Assembly: GCF_002086485.1 (NCBI RefSeq)
Contig: NZ_MVHF01000006.1
Span: 124,001-188,000 of the forward strand
Length of the DNA: 64,000 nt
DNA from: Mycobacterium aquaticum
GTDB taxonomy: Bacteria > Actinomycetota > Actinomycetes > Mycobacteriales > Mycobacteriaceae
Direction of reading: 5' to 3'
A model generated the notes under the pieces. It saw only the letters and a list, made by a program, of their open reading frames with translations. It searched no databases and was not told the origin of the DNA. Shown in pieces: positions 7,770 to 15,889 of this stretch; the first letter of the stretch is position 1, and each line of letters starts with the position of its first letter. The translations under genes and the position numbers were made by a program.

Positions 7770-9419
7770 ATGAACACAGCCGCCCAATTGATGGTCGAAT
7801 GCCTGGAGGCCGAAGGGGTTTCAGTTGTCTTCGGAATCCCCGGCGAGGAAAACATCCGGTTCATGCAGGCGCTGGCCCACTCGGGGATCCGGTACGTCCT
7901 GACGCGACACGAGCAGGCTGCGTCGTTCATGGCAGAGATGTACGGCCGGGTGACCGGTCGCGCGGCAGTGGTCTCGACAACTCTGGGCCCCGGGGCAATC
8001 AACATGCAACTGGGTGTCGCCGACGCGACCACGAACAGCACACCGTTGGTGGCGATTTCCGCGCAGGTGGGCCAGGACCGGGAGTACAAGGAATCCCACC
8101 AGTCAGTCGACCTGGTGGCGATGTTCACTCCGATCACCCGTTGGGCTGACGGTGTGCCCAGTCCCCATGCGATACCCGAGATGTTCCGTAAGGCCTTCAA
8201 ACTCGCGGAGGCCGAGCGACCGGCCGCCGTGTATCTGGCCGTGCCGGAGAACATCGACGCCGACACCACCCAGTACGACCTGAAACCGCTGCCACGAAAC
8301 GTTGTTCACCCGAATGCGCCATCACCCGATCAGATTCGACGAGCGGTCGAAGTCCTGCGAGAGGCGCAGCGCCCGATCATGCTCGTGGGCCACGGCGCCG
8401 CGCGCGGTCACGCGGCGCAGGCCATCACCGCGTTCTCCGAACTTCTCCACATGCCGGTCGCACACACGTTCCACGGCAAGGGCGTGTTGCCCGATGACCA
8501 TCCGAACAGCATCGGCACCATAGGGTTCATGCGCCACGATTACGTCAACTTCGGATTCGACGACGCGGACGTCATCGTCGCGGCCGGATACGAATTGCAG
8601 GAGTTCGACCCCGTGCGGATCAACCCGCGCCGGGACAAGAAGATCGTGCATGTGCACAGATTCCCAGCCGAAGTCGATGCCCATTATCCGGTCGAAGTCG
8701 GTGTGATCGGTGACATCGGTGCCTCGCTCGACGCTCTCACCCATGGTCTGGCGGGCCACGGCGGACGGCTCGATGACATCGCGCCGCGCGGCTGTGGCCT
8801 TCTCGCCGAGGAGTTCGCTCGCGGACAACAGGATTCGCGATTTCCCCTTGCACCCCAACGTGTCGTCAGCGATACCCGGGCGGCACTGGGCCGTGACGAC
8901 ATTGTCCTCGTCGACACCGGGGCGGCCAAGATGTGGATGGCCAGACTGTATCCGACCTACGCTGCCAATACGTGCCTGATCTCGAATGGCTTGTCCACCA
9001 TGGCGTTCGCCTTGCCGGGCGCGCTCGGCGTCAAACTGGCATGCCCCGACGTCAAAGTGCTCGCCGTCATGGGCGACGGTGCCTTCCTGATGAACTCGCA
9101 AGAAATCGAGACTGCGGTACGTGAGAGTATTCCGCTCGTCGTGCTGATCTGGGAAGACAGCGGATACGGGCTCATCGAGTGGAAAATGGACCTCGAACTA
9201 GGCGCCCACTACAACGTCGGCTTCACCAATCCCGATGTCGTCACCTACGCCGAAAGCTTTGGCGCCAAGGGATATCGCATCGAGTCAGCCGATCAGCTGC
9301 TGCCAACGCTGACAGCTGCACTCGGCAGCGCCGGAGTCACGGTGATCGCATGTCCCGTCGACTATTCAGAGAACCTGCGGCTCACCGACCGGCTTGGCCA
9401 ACTCGACTCCACCTTGTAG
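7770..9419 (+). CDS. Thiamine-diphosphate enzyme, acetolactate-synthase-like (catabolic AlsS type)
   Basis: A 549-residue ThDP-dependent enzyme of the acetolactate synthase/benzoylformate decarboxylase superfamily. The N-terminal Pyr domain has FGIPGEEN and the ThDP-activating Glu48 in TRHEQAA. The central Rossmann domain includes VGHGAARG and FHGKGVLPDDHP. The C-terminal PP domain has the metal/diphosphate motif GDGAFLMNSQEIET from residue 435. Closest by eye to catabolic AlsS, which condenses two pyruvates to acetolactate, although related enzymes act on other 2-keto acids. No small regulatory subunit is next to it, which argues against a biosynthetic IlvB role. The ATG at 7770 fits the family N-terminus; an upstream in-frame extension overlaps the divergent gene. 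Confidence 0.85.
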   Translation: MNTAAQLMVECLEAEGVSVVFGIPGEENIRFMQALAHSGIRYVLTRHEQAASFMAEMYGRVTGRAAVVSTTLGPGAINMQLGVADATTNSTPLVAISAQVGQDREYKESHQSVDLVAMFTPITRWADGVPSPHAIPEMFRKAFKLAEAERPAAVYLAVPENIDADTTQYDLKPLPRNVVHPNAPSPDQIRRAVEVLREAQRPIMLVGHGAARGHAAQAITAFSELLHMPVAHTFHGKGVLPDDHPNSIGTIGFMRHDYVNFGFDDADVIVAAGYELQEFDPVRINPRRDKKIVHVHRFPAEVDAHYPVEVGVIGDIGASLDALTHGLAGHGGRLDDIAPRGCGLLAEEFARGQQDSRFPLAPQRVVSDTRAALGRDDIVLVDTGAAKMWMARLYPTYAANTCLISNGLSTMAFALPGALGVKLACPDVKVLAVMGDGAFLMNSQEIETAVRESIPLVVLIWEDSGYGLIEWKMDLELGAHYNVGFTNPDVVTYAESFGAKGYRIESADQLLPTLTAALGSAGVTVIACPVDYSENLRLTDRLGQLDSTL

Positions 9420-9440
9420 CACAACGGGTTCCGCGTTACG

Positions 9441-10190
9441 TCACTGAGCACACACCCCGCCGTCGACGGGTAGCGTGTGACCGGTGACGTAACGCGCGTC
9501 GTCCGACAGCAACCAGACCACAGCGTCGGCGATCTCGTCAGGTTGGCCGATTCGACCCATCGGCACGAAAGCGGCATAGCTGTGCGGGTCACCGCCGGTT
9601 CCTTTTGCCAGCAGAGCCGTTTCAACAGGTCCCGGCCCTACTGCGTTCACCCGGATGTTCTGTTGGGCGTAGTCGAGAGCGGCCGCTTTGGTCATACCGG
9701 TGACCGCATGCTTGGTCGCGGTGTACAACGACCACCCGGGATAGCCGTTCAGTCCAAAGATCGAAGAGGTGTTGACGATCGCCCCGCCACCGGCCCTGAG
9801 CATCTGCTCGATCTCGTACTTCATGCAGTAGAACACGCCCTTGATGTTCACATCGACGAGGAACGACGCGCCGTCGACGCCCTGCTGGTGCAACGGCACC
9901 TGCTCGCCGTCGGCCCCGGCATTGTTGTAGGCGAGGTCCAAACGGCCGAATTCGCTGACCGTCCGGTCGACCAACGCCTTCACATCATCGGGTCTGCTCA
10001 CGTCGGTCGGTTGGAAGATCGCCCGGCTCCCACTGTCTCGAATCGCTTGCACCACCCGCTCACCTTTCACGGCGTCGCGGCCCCCGATGACAACTGCCGC
10101 GCCGGCCCTCGCCATGGCCAGTGCCGCTGCCTCACCGATCCCCGAGCCGCCGCCCGTCACGATCGCCACCTTGTCCGACAGATCGGCCAT
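9441..10190 (-). CDS. Short-chain dehydrogenase/reductase
   Basis: A 249-residue classical SDR: cofactor motif TGGGSGIG at residues 12-19, NNAG at 89-92, catalytic Ser142/Ser143 and YTATK with Tyr156 and Lys160. The C-terminus RYVTGHTLPVDGGVCAQ is typical of glucose/3-oxoacyl reductase-like SDRs. The start at 10190 follows GGAGGAGG. The gene lies 92 bp downstream of the thioredoxin-reductase-like gene on the same strand; an operator copy lies at the end of that upstream gene, so it may have its own regulated promoter. Substrate not predictable. Confidence 0.87.
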   Translation of the reverse strand: MADLSDKVAIVTGGGSGIGEAAALAMARAGAAVVIGGRDAVKGERVVQAIRDSGSRAIFQPTDVSRPDDVKALVDRTVSEFGRLDLAYNNAGADGEQVPLHQQGVDGASFLVDVNIKGVFYCMKYEIEQMLRAGGGAIVNTSSIFGLNGYPGWSLYTATKHAVTGMTKAAALDYAQQNIRVNAVGPGPVETALLAKGTGGDPHSYAAFVPMGRIGQPDEIADAVVWLLSDDARYVTGHTLPVDGGVCAQ

Positions 10191-10280
10191 CCGGCCTCCT
10201 CCGATCTGATATGCCGTGCGATTGCGCCCGTACTGCTGGACGGTCGTGTGCCCGAGAGTCGCACGTGGGCAGCGATGCGT

Positions 10281-10300
10281 CATCAGTCATCCGACTGTCC
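10281..10300. promoter_or_regulatory. Operator copy 3, overlapping the end of the flavoprotein gene
   Basis: Core TCAGTCATCCGACTGT at 10283-10298 shares 15 of 16 positions with copy 1. It overlaps the stop codon of the thioredoxin-reductase-like gene and lies about 95 bp upstream of the SDR start at 10190, to which it probably belongs. No strong -10 follows it. Confidence 0.6.
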
Positions 10301-11557
10301 CGTCTCCTCCAGATAACGGTGGACGAGTGAAACTGCCATGGCCCCTTCCCCGACCGCGGAGGCGACGCGCTTGATCGAGCCATGCCGAACGTCACCCACC
10401 GCAAATGAACCGGGAACGCTGGTTTCGAGATGGTAGGGCTGACGGTCCAGCGGCCAGTGAGCCGGTGGTCGGCCATTGACGAGCAGGTCGGGGCCAGTGA
10501 GCAGGTAGTCGTTGGCATCCCGGATGATGCCGGTATCGTTTGCCCACTCGGTGTTGGGCCGCCCACCGATCAGCACGAAGAGACGAGTGGTTTCGATTCC
10601 GACCTCATCGTCGTTCTCGGTGCGAACGCGAAAACCTGTCAGGTACTCGTCACCCTCGAGTTTGGTCACCGTGCTGCGTACGCGGATGACGACATTGGGA
10701 GTGGCAGTAAGGCGATCCAGGAGGTAAGCAGACATCGATGCGGCCGGCCTTGCCGCACGCATCATCACGGTGACCGTTCGTGCGTACGCGGCCATGTGCA
10801 GGGCGGCCTGCCCCGCCGAGTTGCCCCCGCCGAGGACGTACACATCTTCGCCCGAGCACAACGGTGCTTCCGCCGCGCCTGCGCCGTAGTAGAGCCCCGC
10901 ACCGGCCAACCGGTCCTCGCCGGCAAGATTGAGCCGGTTGTACTCGACACCGGTAGCACAGATGTTGGTTCGAGCCGCCATCGTTCCGCCGCCAGCAAGA
11001 TCCACCACGATCCCACCATCTCGAAACGTGGCTTTGACCCCCTCTTGCAGCAGCAGGATCTCGGCGCCGAACGCCACGGCTTGCTGGCGAGCTCGTTCCG
11101 CGAGGTGAGCGCCGCTGATCCCGCCCGGGAAGCCGAGGTAATTCTCGATCAGCGAGCTCGTGCCGGCTTGTCCGCCGACGGCTTGGCGCTCGAGCAGCAC
11201 GGTGCTGAGTCCTTCTGAGGCCGCATAAACCGCGGCACTCAACCCCGCAGGCCCCGCTCCGTAAATCGACACGTCGTAGGTGGTGGCGGAAGGTGCGGTC
11301 AGCCAACCGAGGTGTCCGGCGATGTTGCGCACAGTCGCGGACTCGATCCGCAGGCCGTCGGGCAGCACGCACACCGGAAGCCGCGGGTCGTCGAGCCCCA
11401 TCACACCGGCGCGGGCACGTGCATCGTCGTCGGAGATCAGGTCGGTCCAGGTGAACTCGACGACGCTGCGACCGAGGAAATCTCGGATGTCGTAGCCGTC
11501 CGGCGAGTTCGGGCGCCCGAAAACCTGTATGACATCAAGACCGCCGCTAGCTGACAC
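10283..11557 (-). CDS. Thioredoxin-reductase-like FAD oxidoreductase lacking the redox CXXC
   Basis: A 424-residue flavoprotein. Residues 1-85 resemble a degenerate glutaredoxin-like domain (FGRPNSPDGYDIRDFLGR, where a CPxC site would be expected). The FAD domain follows with IYGAGPAGLSAA, RQAVGGQAGTSSLIENYLGFPGG, then the NAD(P)H domain VLGGGNSAGQAA and the C-terminal FAVGDVRHGSIKRVASAVGEG. In thioredoxin reductase a CAxC pair precedes the NADPH motif; here the region reads AEAPLCSGEDVYVLGGG with a single Cys, so it cannot pass electrons to thioredoxin in the usual way. It may be an electron-transfer partner or a ferredoxin-NADP reductase-like enzyme. GTG start at 11557 behind GGAGGGGG; its promoter carries operator copy 4. 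Confidence 0.83.
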   Translation of the reverse strand: MSASGGLDVIQVFGRPNSPDGYDIRDFLGRSVVEFTWTDLISDDDARARAGVMGLDDPRLPVCVLPDGLRIESATVRNIAGHLGWLTAPSATTYDVSIYGAGPAGLSAAVYAASEGLSTVLLERQAVGGQAGTSSLIENYLGFPGGISGAHLAERARQQAVAFGAEILLLQEGVKATFRDGGIVVDLAGGGTMAARTNICATGVEYNRLNLAGEDRLAGAGLYYGAGAAEAPLCSGEDVYVLGGGNSAGQAALHMAAYARTVTVMMRAARPAASMSAYLLDRLTATPNVVIRVRSTVTKLEGDEYLTGFRVRTENDDEVGIETTRLFVLIGGRPNTEWANDTGIIRDANDYLLTGPDLLVNGRPPAHWPLDRQPYHLETSVPGSFAVGDVRHGSIKRVASAVGEGAMAVSLVHRYLEETGQSDD

Positions 11558-11608
11558 TGATCACCCCCTCCATTAGGGACGCGTCTGATGCGCAGTGTCT
11601 GCCACCCC

Positions 11609-11655
11609 TGTATATCCGACCCTCCCCGTCGTACCCATCAGTCACCTGACTGATG
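11609..11655. promoter_or_regulatory. Promoter with operator copy 4, shared by divergent genes
   Basis: The 20-bp palindrome CATCAGTCACCTGACTGATG (11636-11655) lies midway in the 150-bp divergent region. Leftward, TATACA (11614-11609) follows 21 bases later, almost the same arrangement and flanking sequence (GGATATACAGG) as at 6248-6296. Rightward it precedes the 47-codon remnant and the flavin monooxygenase. One activator-binding site could therefore serve both directions. Confidence 0.75.
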
Positions 11656-11707
11656 ACGTCGCCTGCCTTGCAGTGAGAGAACTGACGCACGGAACCCAGG
11701 AGGCCGC

Positions 11708-11851
11708 ATGACGATCACCGTGAAACCGTCACCAGCAAGCGCAGACGAGTTCACGGTCCGTGTCGCGACACTGGAGGAGCATTTCGCCTTGCCGCCATCG
11801 GAATTGGCCGCCGTGGCCGCAGGCAATGCCGATCGGATCCTGAACCTGTGA
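11708..11851 (+). pseudogene. 47-codon remnant of an amidohydrolase/decarboxylase gene (internal in-frame deletion)
   Basis: A short open frame with a strong ribosome site (AGGAGG) and 4-bp GTGA overlap with the monooxygenase gene. Its product begins like amidohydrolase-2 (ACMSD/gamma-resorcylate decarboxylase) proteins with VATLEEHFALP and finishes with ELAAVAAGNADRILNL, which matches the usual C-terminus of that family (..GNAxRLLxL). About 280-300 middle residues, including all metal ligands except the EEH segment, are absent. It is probably catalytically dead but may still serve as a translated leader that feeds ribosomes into the next gene. Family assignment is from remembered motifs. Confidence 0.6.
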
Positions 11852-13017
11852 GCGCCCCCTGGACGATCGCGATCGTGGGCGGCTCCCTGGCCGGGCTCGC
11901 GGCCGCCGCGGAACTGAGCCGGACCACCGACGCCGAGATCACCGTGTTCGAGCAGACCGCCGGACCGCTCGAAGGCCGCGGCGCCGGAATCGTCGTGCAG
12001 CCCGAAATCGAATATCTGCTGTCGGTCTCGGGCGTCCAACCCGACGCGGTCAGCGTTGCGCTTGGGGAACGCCAACTGCTTCATCGCAACAGCCCGCCGC
12101 GAACCTTCGCGATGCCGCAGACGATGACTGCGTGGGACACGCTCTACCGCACGTTCCGCGCCACGATTCCGGGTGTCGACTATCGCCAAGGCGTCACCGT
12201 CACCGGCGTCACGCCGGGGGAACAGGGCGTCGACCTCACCTTCGCCGACGGCACCACGTCCACGTGGACGTTGGTCATCGGGGCCGACGGAATCGGATCC
12301 ACGGTGCGTCAGACGGTGTCGGCCGCCCATCCGCAGTACACCGGATACGTGGCGTGGCGGGGTTTGGAGACCGAGGACGAGCTGCCGACAGACATCACCA
12401 GTGAGCTGACCGACCGGTTTACCCTGTACAGCGCCAACGGGATTCAGTTTCTCTGCTATCTGGTACCAGGGCCTGCCGGCGAGACCGCGCCGGGACGCCG
12501 ACGGGTCAACTGGGTGTGGTACATCAACGCCTCCGAAGAGGCGTTCGACGGCATCATGACCGGACAGTCGGGGCGTCGCTACGAGTACTTCCTGCCCACG
12601 ACGGACGTATCAGAGGCCAGCATGGCAACCCTGCTGATGCTGGCAGAAACCGATCTGCCGCCATTGTTGTCGCGGCTGGTCCGGCTGTCGCGACCGTTCC
12701 TGCAACCCGTGATGGATCTGGCCGGTGCCCGGATGCGCCGCGGGCCTGCGTTCGTCATCGGCGATGCGGCCGGCACAGTGCGGCCGCACACCGCGTCGGG
12801 AACCTCGAAGTCGATCGCCGACGCCGCGCTGTTGGCCCAGGCGTTTCGGAAGTGGACGGCAGGCGAACCGTTGCCGGAAGATCACCTGCGCCTATGGGAG
12901 CAGCACCGGCTGCGATCGCTGGAAGACCTCGCCGCGATCGGTATCGCGCGCGCGGTCGCATCGCGGCTCGGCACCCGCGACAGCACCCCAGTCTGGGACC
13001 GGGCAGGGCAACGCTGA
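11848..13017 (+). CDS. FAD-dependent aromatic monooxygenase, 2,6-dihydroxypyridine hydroxylase-like
   Basis: A 389-residue group A flavin monooxygenase. The N-terminal FAD motif is IVGGSLAGLAAAAEL, the DG motif is VIGADGIGSTVR, and the GD motif is VIGDAAGTVRPHTASGTSKSIADA. The last, with its Thr/Ser-rich continuation, is a feature I associate with 2,6-dihydroxypyridine 3-hydroxylase and relatives rather than with phenol or salicylate hydroxylases. It lies 71 bp upstream of a molybdenum hydroxylase; in nicotine and nicotinate pathways these two enzyme types act in sequence on an N-heterocycle. That pathway assignment is inference. GTG start at 11848 overlaps the remnant stop. Confidence 0.83.
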   Translation: MSAPWTIAIVGGSLAGLAAAAELSRTTDAEITVFEQTAGPLEGRGAGIVVQPEIEYLLSVSGVQPDAVSVALGERQLLHRNSPPRTFAMPQTMTAWDTLYRTFRATIPGVDYRQGVTVTGVTPGEQGVDLTFADGTTSTWTLVIGADGIGSTVRQTVSAAHPQYTGYVAWRGLETEDELPTDITSELTDRFTLYSANGIQFLCYLVPGPAGETAPGRRRVNWVWYINASEEAFDGIMTGQSGRRYEYFLPTTDVSEASMATLLMLAETDLPPLLSRLVRLSRPFLQPVMDLAGARMRRGPAFVIGDAAGTVRPHTASGTSKSIADAALLAQAFRKWTAGEPLPEDHLRLWEQHRLRSLEDLAAIGIARAVASRLGTRDSTPVWDRAGQR

Positions 13018-13018
13018 C

Positions 13019-13038
13019 TCTCAGTCATCTGACGGATG
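13019..13038. promoter_or_regulatory. Operator copy 5 upstream of the molybdenum hydroxylase operon
   Basis: Core TCAGTCATCTGACGGA at 13021-13036, 14 of 16 matches to copy 4, begins four bases after the monooxygenase stop. CATGCT, a tolerable -10, follows about 33 bases downstream of the core and about 20 bases before the GTG start at 13089. Confidence 0.6.
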
Positions 13039-13088
13039 GACGCTCGTCGCGACCGGTGGCATGCTCGTCGCATGCAGGTGAACCGCGC

Positions 13089-15371
13089 GTGATCGGCCGC
13101 CCGATCAGTCGGGTCGAGGGAACCGAAAAGGTCACCGGGTCGGCGCGGTACACCGCTGACACCGTGGTACCCGGGCTGCAGTACGCGGTGCTGGTGCAGT
13201 CCGAGATTGTCCACGGCGAGGTCACCCGCGATTCACTGGAAGCCACAGCGGCTGAAGCCGCGGCCGCCCCCGGCGTGTCATGTGTGCTGACTCCGCTCAA
13301 TTGCCCTGCCCTGCAGTCCCTTCCAGTCGATCTCAGTTGGGATCTGCCACTGGAGCGTCGGCCGCCGTTATCCGACCTGACCGTGCAACATCGCGGGCAG
13401 CACATGGCGCTCATCGTCGCCGACACTCCGCAGAACGCCGAGTACGCGGCGACGCTGATGCGGTTGACCTACCAGGAGTCCGACGCTGTGCTGACGGCGC
13501 GGGAGGTGCTGGACCGCCCCGTGCCCACCGGCGGTGACGGGGCCGTGCGCTCCGGTACCTATCAGCCCGATCATTTCGTGAAGCTGGAGGACGAGAAACT
13601 CCAGGACCACCGCGGGCCCGCCGAGGAACCGGAGGACGGAACCAAGGTCGCCGCGCGTTTCACCACACCGGAGAACGCCCACTACCCCATCGAACTGTCC
13701 GCCGCGATCGCGGAATGGGACGGCGACCAGCTCATCGTCCACGACACCACCCGATGGATCGCCGGCGAGCGTCAAGTGCTGGCCGCATACCTGGGCACCA
13801 CCGTCGACAAGATCCGGGTGATCTCACCGCTGGTCGGTGGGGCATTCGGCTCCAAGAGTTTCTTGTGGATGCACGTCGCGCTGTGCGCGGTCGCCGCGCG
13901 GATGGCGGGCACCCCAGTCAAACTGGTCCTCAGCCGGGCGCAGATGTTCACATCGACGGGCCATCGCCCACCCACCGAACAACACCTGCAGCTGATCGCC
14001 GACAGCGCGGGACAGCTCACCAGCGTCGAGCACCACACCCTCACCGAGACCTCCACCGTCGCGCATTTCTGCGAACCGGTAGGACTTTCCACCCGGTTCC
14101 TCTATCAATCACCGCGGATGGTTGTGTCGCACACCGTCGCTCGCGTCAACAGCCCCACGCCGTGTTTCATGCGGGGACCGGGCGAGGCGCCCGGCTTGTT
14201 CGCACTCGAAGTCGCGATGGACGAACTCGCGTATGCACTGAACGTCGATCCGCTGCAGCTACGAATCACCAACGACGCCACCATCGATCAGGCCAGCGGC
14301 CTACCATGGTCTGAGCGACATCTCACCGAGTGCTACCGCGAAGGCGCCCGCCGATTCGGCTGGGATCGCCGACCGGACGAACCCCGCACGATGAGCCGCG
14401 ATGGGGTCCAGGTCGGGTGGGGCATGGCGACCGCCACCTATCCGGGCCGGAGGATGCCTGCCGGGTGCCGCGTGACCACCAGGGCCGACGGTCATATCGA
14501 ATTCGCCTCGGCGACACACGAAATCGGCAACGGCGTGCGCACGGTGATGAGCCAGATCGCCGCCGACACGACCGGCAGTGCGCTACAGAGGATCTCGTTC
14601 TGTTCGGGCGATTCGGACTTCCCACCGGCACCGTACAGCGGCGCATCACAGACGACCGCCGCGGTGGGCTCAGCGGTGTACGACGCCGGCCAGGAGTGGA
14701 AACGCCGACTCCTGGAGTATCTGGTCAAAGATCCGGACTCACCGCACGCGGGCGCCGACGCGACGACTCTCGACGTCTGCGACGATGCGATCGTCAGTTC
14801 CGACCCGGCACGGCCCGCCATCGCGCTCCCGGAGGTCATCGTCGCGGCCGGCCCCGAACTGCTTGACCGGTTGTCCTTCACCGTGACGAGCGAGGGGGCG
14901 CCGAAGACCGGTCCGATGTCGCAGTCGTTCGGCGCGCACTTCTGCGAGGTCGAGGTCGACGAAGAGATCGGCCGCGCGACGGTCACCCGGTGGGTCGGCG
15001 TCATGGACTGCGGCAAGGTGATGAACCCCAAGCTCGCTCGCAGTCAGGTCATCGGCGGCATCACGTTCGGACTGGGGATGGCGCTGCTCGAACAGGTGCC
15101 GTACGACCCGGGCACCGGCCATGCCCTCGGCGAGTACTACCTCCCGACGCACGCCGACGTACCGGTTTTCGACATCAGCTTCATCGACAGCACCGACGAC
15201 CACCTCGACAAGTTCGGCGCCAGGGGCATCGGTGAGATCGGCATCTGCGGCGTGCCCGCCGCGATCGCCAACGCCGTCTTCCACGCCACCGGCCGCCGAA
15301 TCCGCGATCTGCCGATCACGCTCGAGAACCTGTTGCCGCCGTTCCCCGGAGCCCCGACATGCACGCCATAG
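13089..15371 (+). CDS. Molybdenum-cofactor subunit of a PaoABC-like xanthine-oxidase-family hydroxylase
   Basis: A 760-residue large subunit of the xanthine dehydrogenase/aldehyde oxidoreductase family. It opens with IGRPISRVEGTEKVTGSARYTAD, typical of these subunits. Cofactor-binding segments include GGAFGSK, FMRGPGEAPGLFALE and the C-terminal FGARGIGEIGICG, whose Glu is the expected catalytic base. It hydroxylates an aldehyde or a carbon next to a ring nitrogen, with electrons passing to the two subunits encoded after it. GTG start at 13089 has AGGTG nearby; the long upstream extension in frame is a shadow of the monooxygenase gene. It overlaps the next gene by 13 bp. Confidence 0.9.
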   Translation: MIGRPISRVEGTEKVTGSARYTADTVVPGLQYAVLVQSEIVHGEVTRDSLEATAAEAAAAPGVSCVLTPLNCPALQSLPVDLSWDLPLERRPPLSDLTVQHRGQHMALIVADTPQNAEYAATLMRLTYQESDAVLTAREVLDRPVPTGGDGAVRSGTYQPDHFVKLEDEKLQDHRGPAEEPEDGTKVAARFTTPENAHYPIELSAAIAEWDGDQLIVHDTTRWIAGERQVLAAYLGTTVDKIRVISPLVGGAFGSKSFLWMHVALCAVAARMAGTPVKLVLSRAQMFTSTGHRPPTEQHLQLIADSAGQLTSVEHHTLTETSTVAHFCEPVGLSTRFLYQSPRMVVSHTVARVNSPTPCFMRGPGEAPGLFALEVAMDELAYALNVDPLQLRITNDATIDQASGLPWSERHLTECYREGARRFGWDRRPDEPRTMSRDGVQVGWGMATATYPGRRMPAGCRVTTRADGHIEFASATHEIGNGVRTVMSQIAADTTGSALQRISFCSGDSDFPPAPYSGASQTTAAVGSAVYDAGQEWKRRLLEYLVKDPDSPHAGADATTLDVCDDAIVSSDPARPAIALPEVIVAAGPELLDRLSFTVTSEGAPKTGPMSQSFGAHFCEVEVDEEIGRATVTRWVGVMDCGKVMNPKLARSQVIGGITFGLGMALLEQVPYDPGTGHALGEYYLPTHADVPVFDISFIDSTDDHLDKFGARGIGEIGICGVPAAIANAVFHATGRRIRDLPITLENLLPPFPGAPTCTP

Positions 15372-15889
15372 AGCTGACCATCAACGGCACCCCGTACACC
15401 GTCGCGATCGACGTCCGGACCACTCTGCTCGACCTGTTGCGCGAACAGATTCAGTTGACCGGCACCAAGAAAGGCTGCGACCATGGCCTGTGCGGTGCCT
15501 GCACGGTGGCGGTCAACGGGGAACGGGTCGTCAGTTGCCTGACGCTCGCGGTGTCGATCGACGGCGCGGACGTCCTGACTGTCGAGGGCATCGCCGATGA
15601 CGGCCGGCTGCATCCGCTGCAGGATGCCTTCGTCGAATACGACGGGTTCCATTGCGGTTACTGCACACCTGGTCAGGTCAGTTCGGCACACGCGTTGCTG
15701 CACGAACACAGTCGCGGCGATCTGTCGGCCGCCTCGTTCGAAGACCCGGCCGCCGACGTGGTGACAGGACCGGAAACCTTGTGCAGCGCCGAAATTCGTG
15801 AGCGCATGGCAGGCAACATCTGCCGTTGCGGCGCCTACCCGAACATCGTCGACGCCATCGCGTCCTGTCTGCCGGGTGATCGCCGGTGA
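15359..15889 (+). CDS. [2Fe-2S] subunit of the molybdenum hydroxylase
   Basis: A 176-residue iron-sulfur subunit. The plant-type cluster uses Cys40, Cys45, Cys48 and Cys60 (GCDHGLCGACTVAVNGERVVSC); the second cluster uses Cys99, Cys102 (CGYCTPGQ) and the NICRCG pair near 155. There is no twin-arginine signal, unlike E. coli PaoA, so the complex should be cytoplasmic. It overlaps both neighbours, which indicates tight translational coupling. Confidence 0.92.
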   Translation: MHAIELTINGTPYTVAIDVRTTLLDLLREQIQLTGTKKGCDHGLCGACTVAVNGERVVSCLTLAVSIDGADVLTVEGIADDGRLHPLQDAFVEYDGFHCGYCTPGQVSSAHALLHEHSRGDLSAASFEDPAADVVTGPETLCSAEIRERMAGNICRCGAYPNIVDAIASCLPGDRR

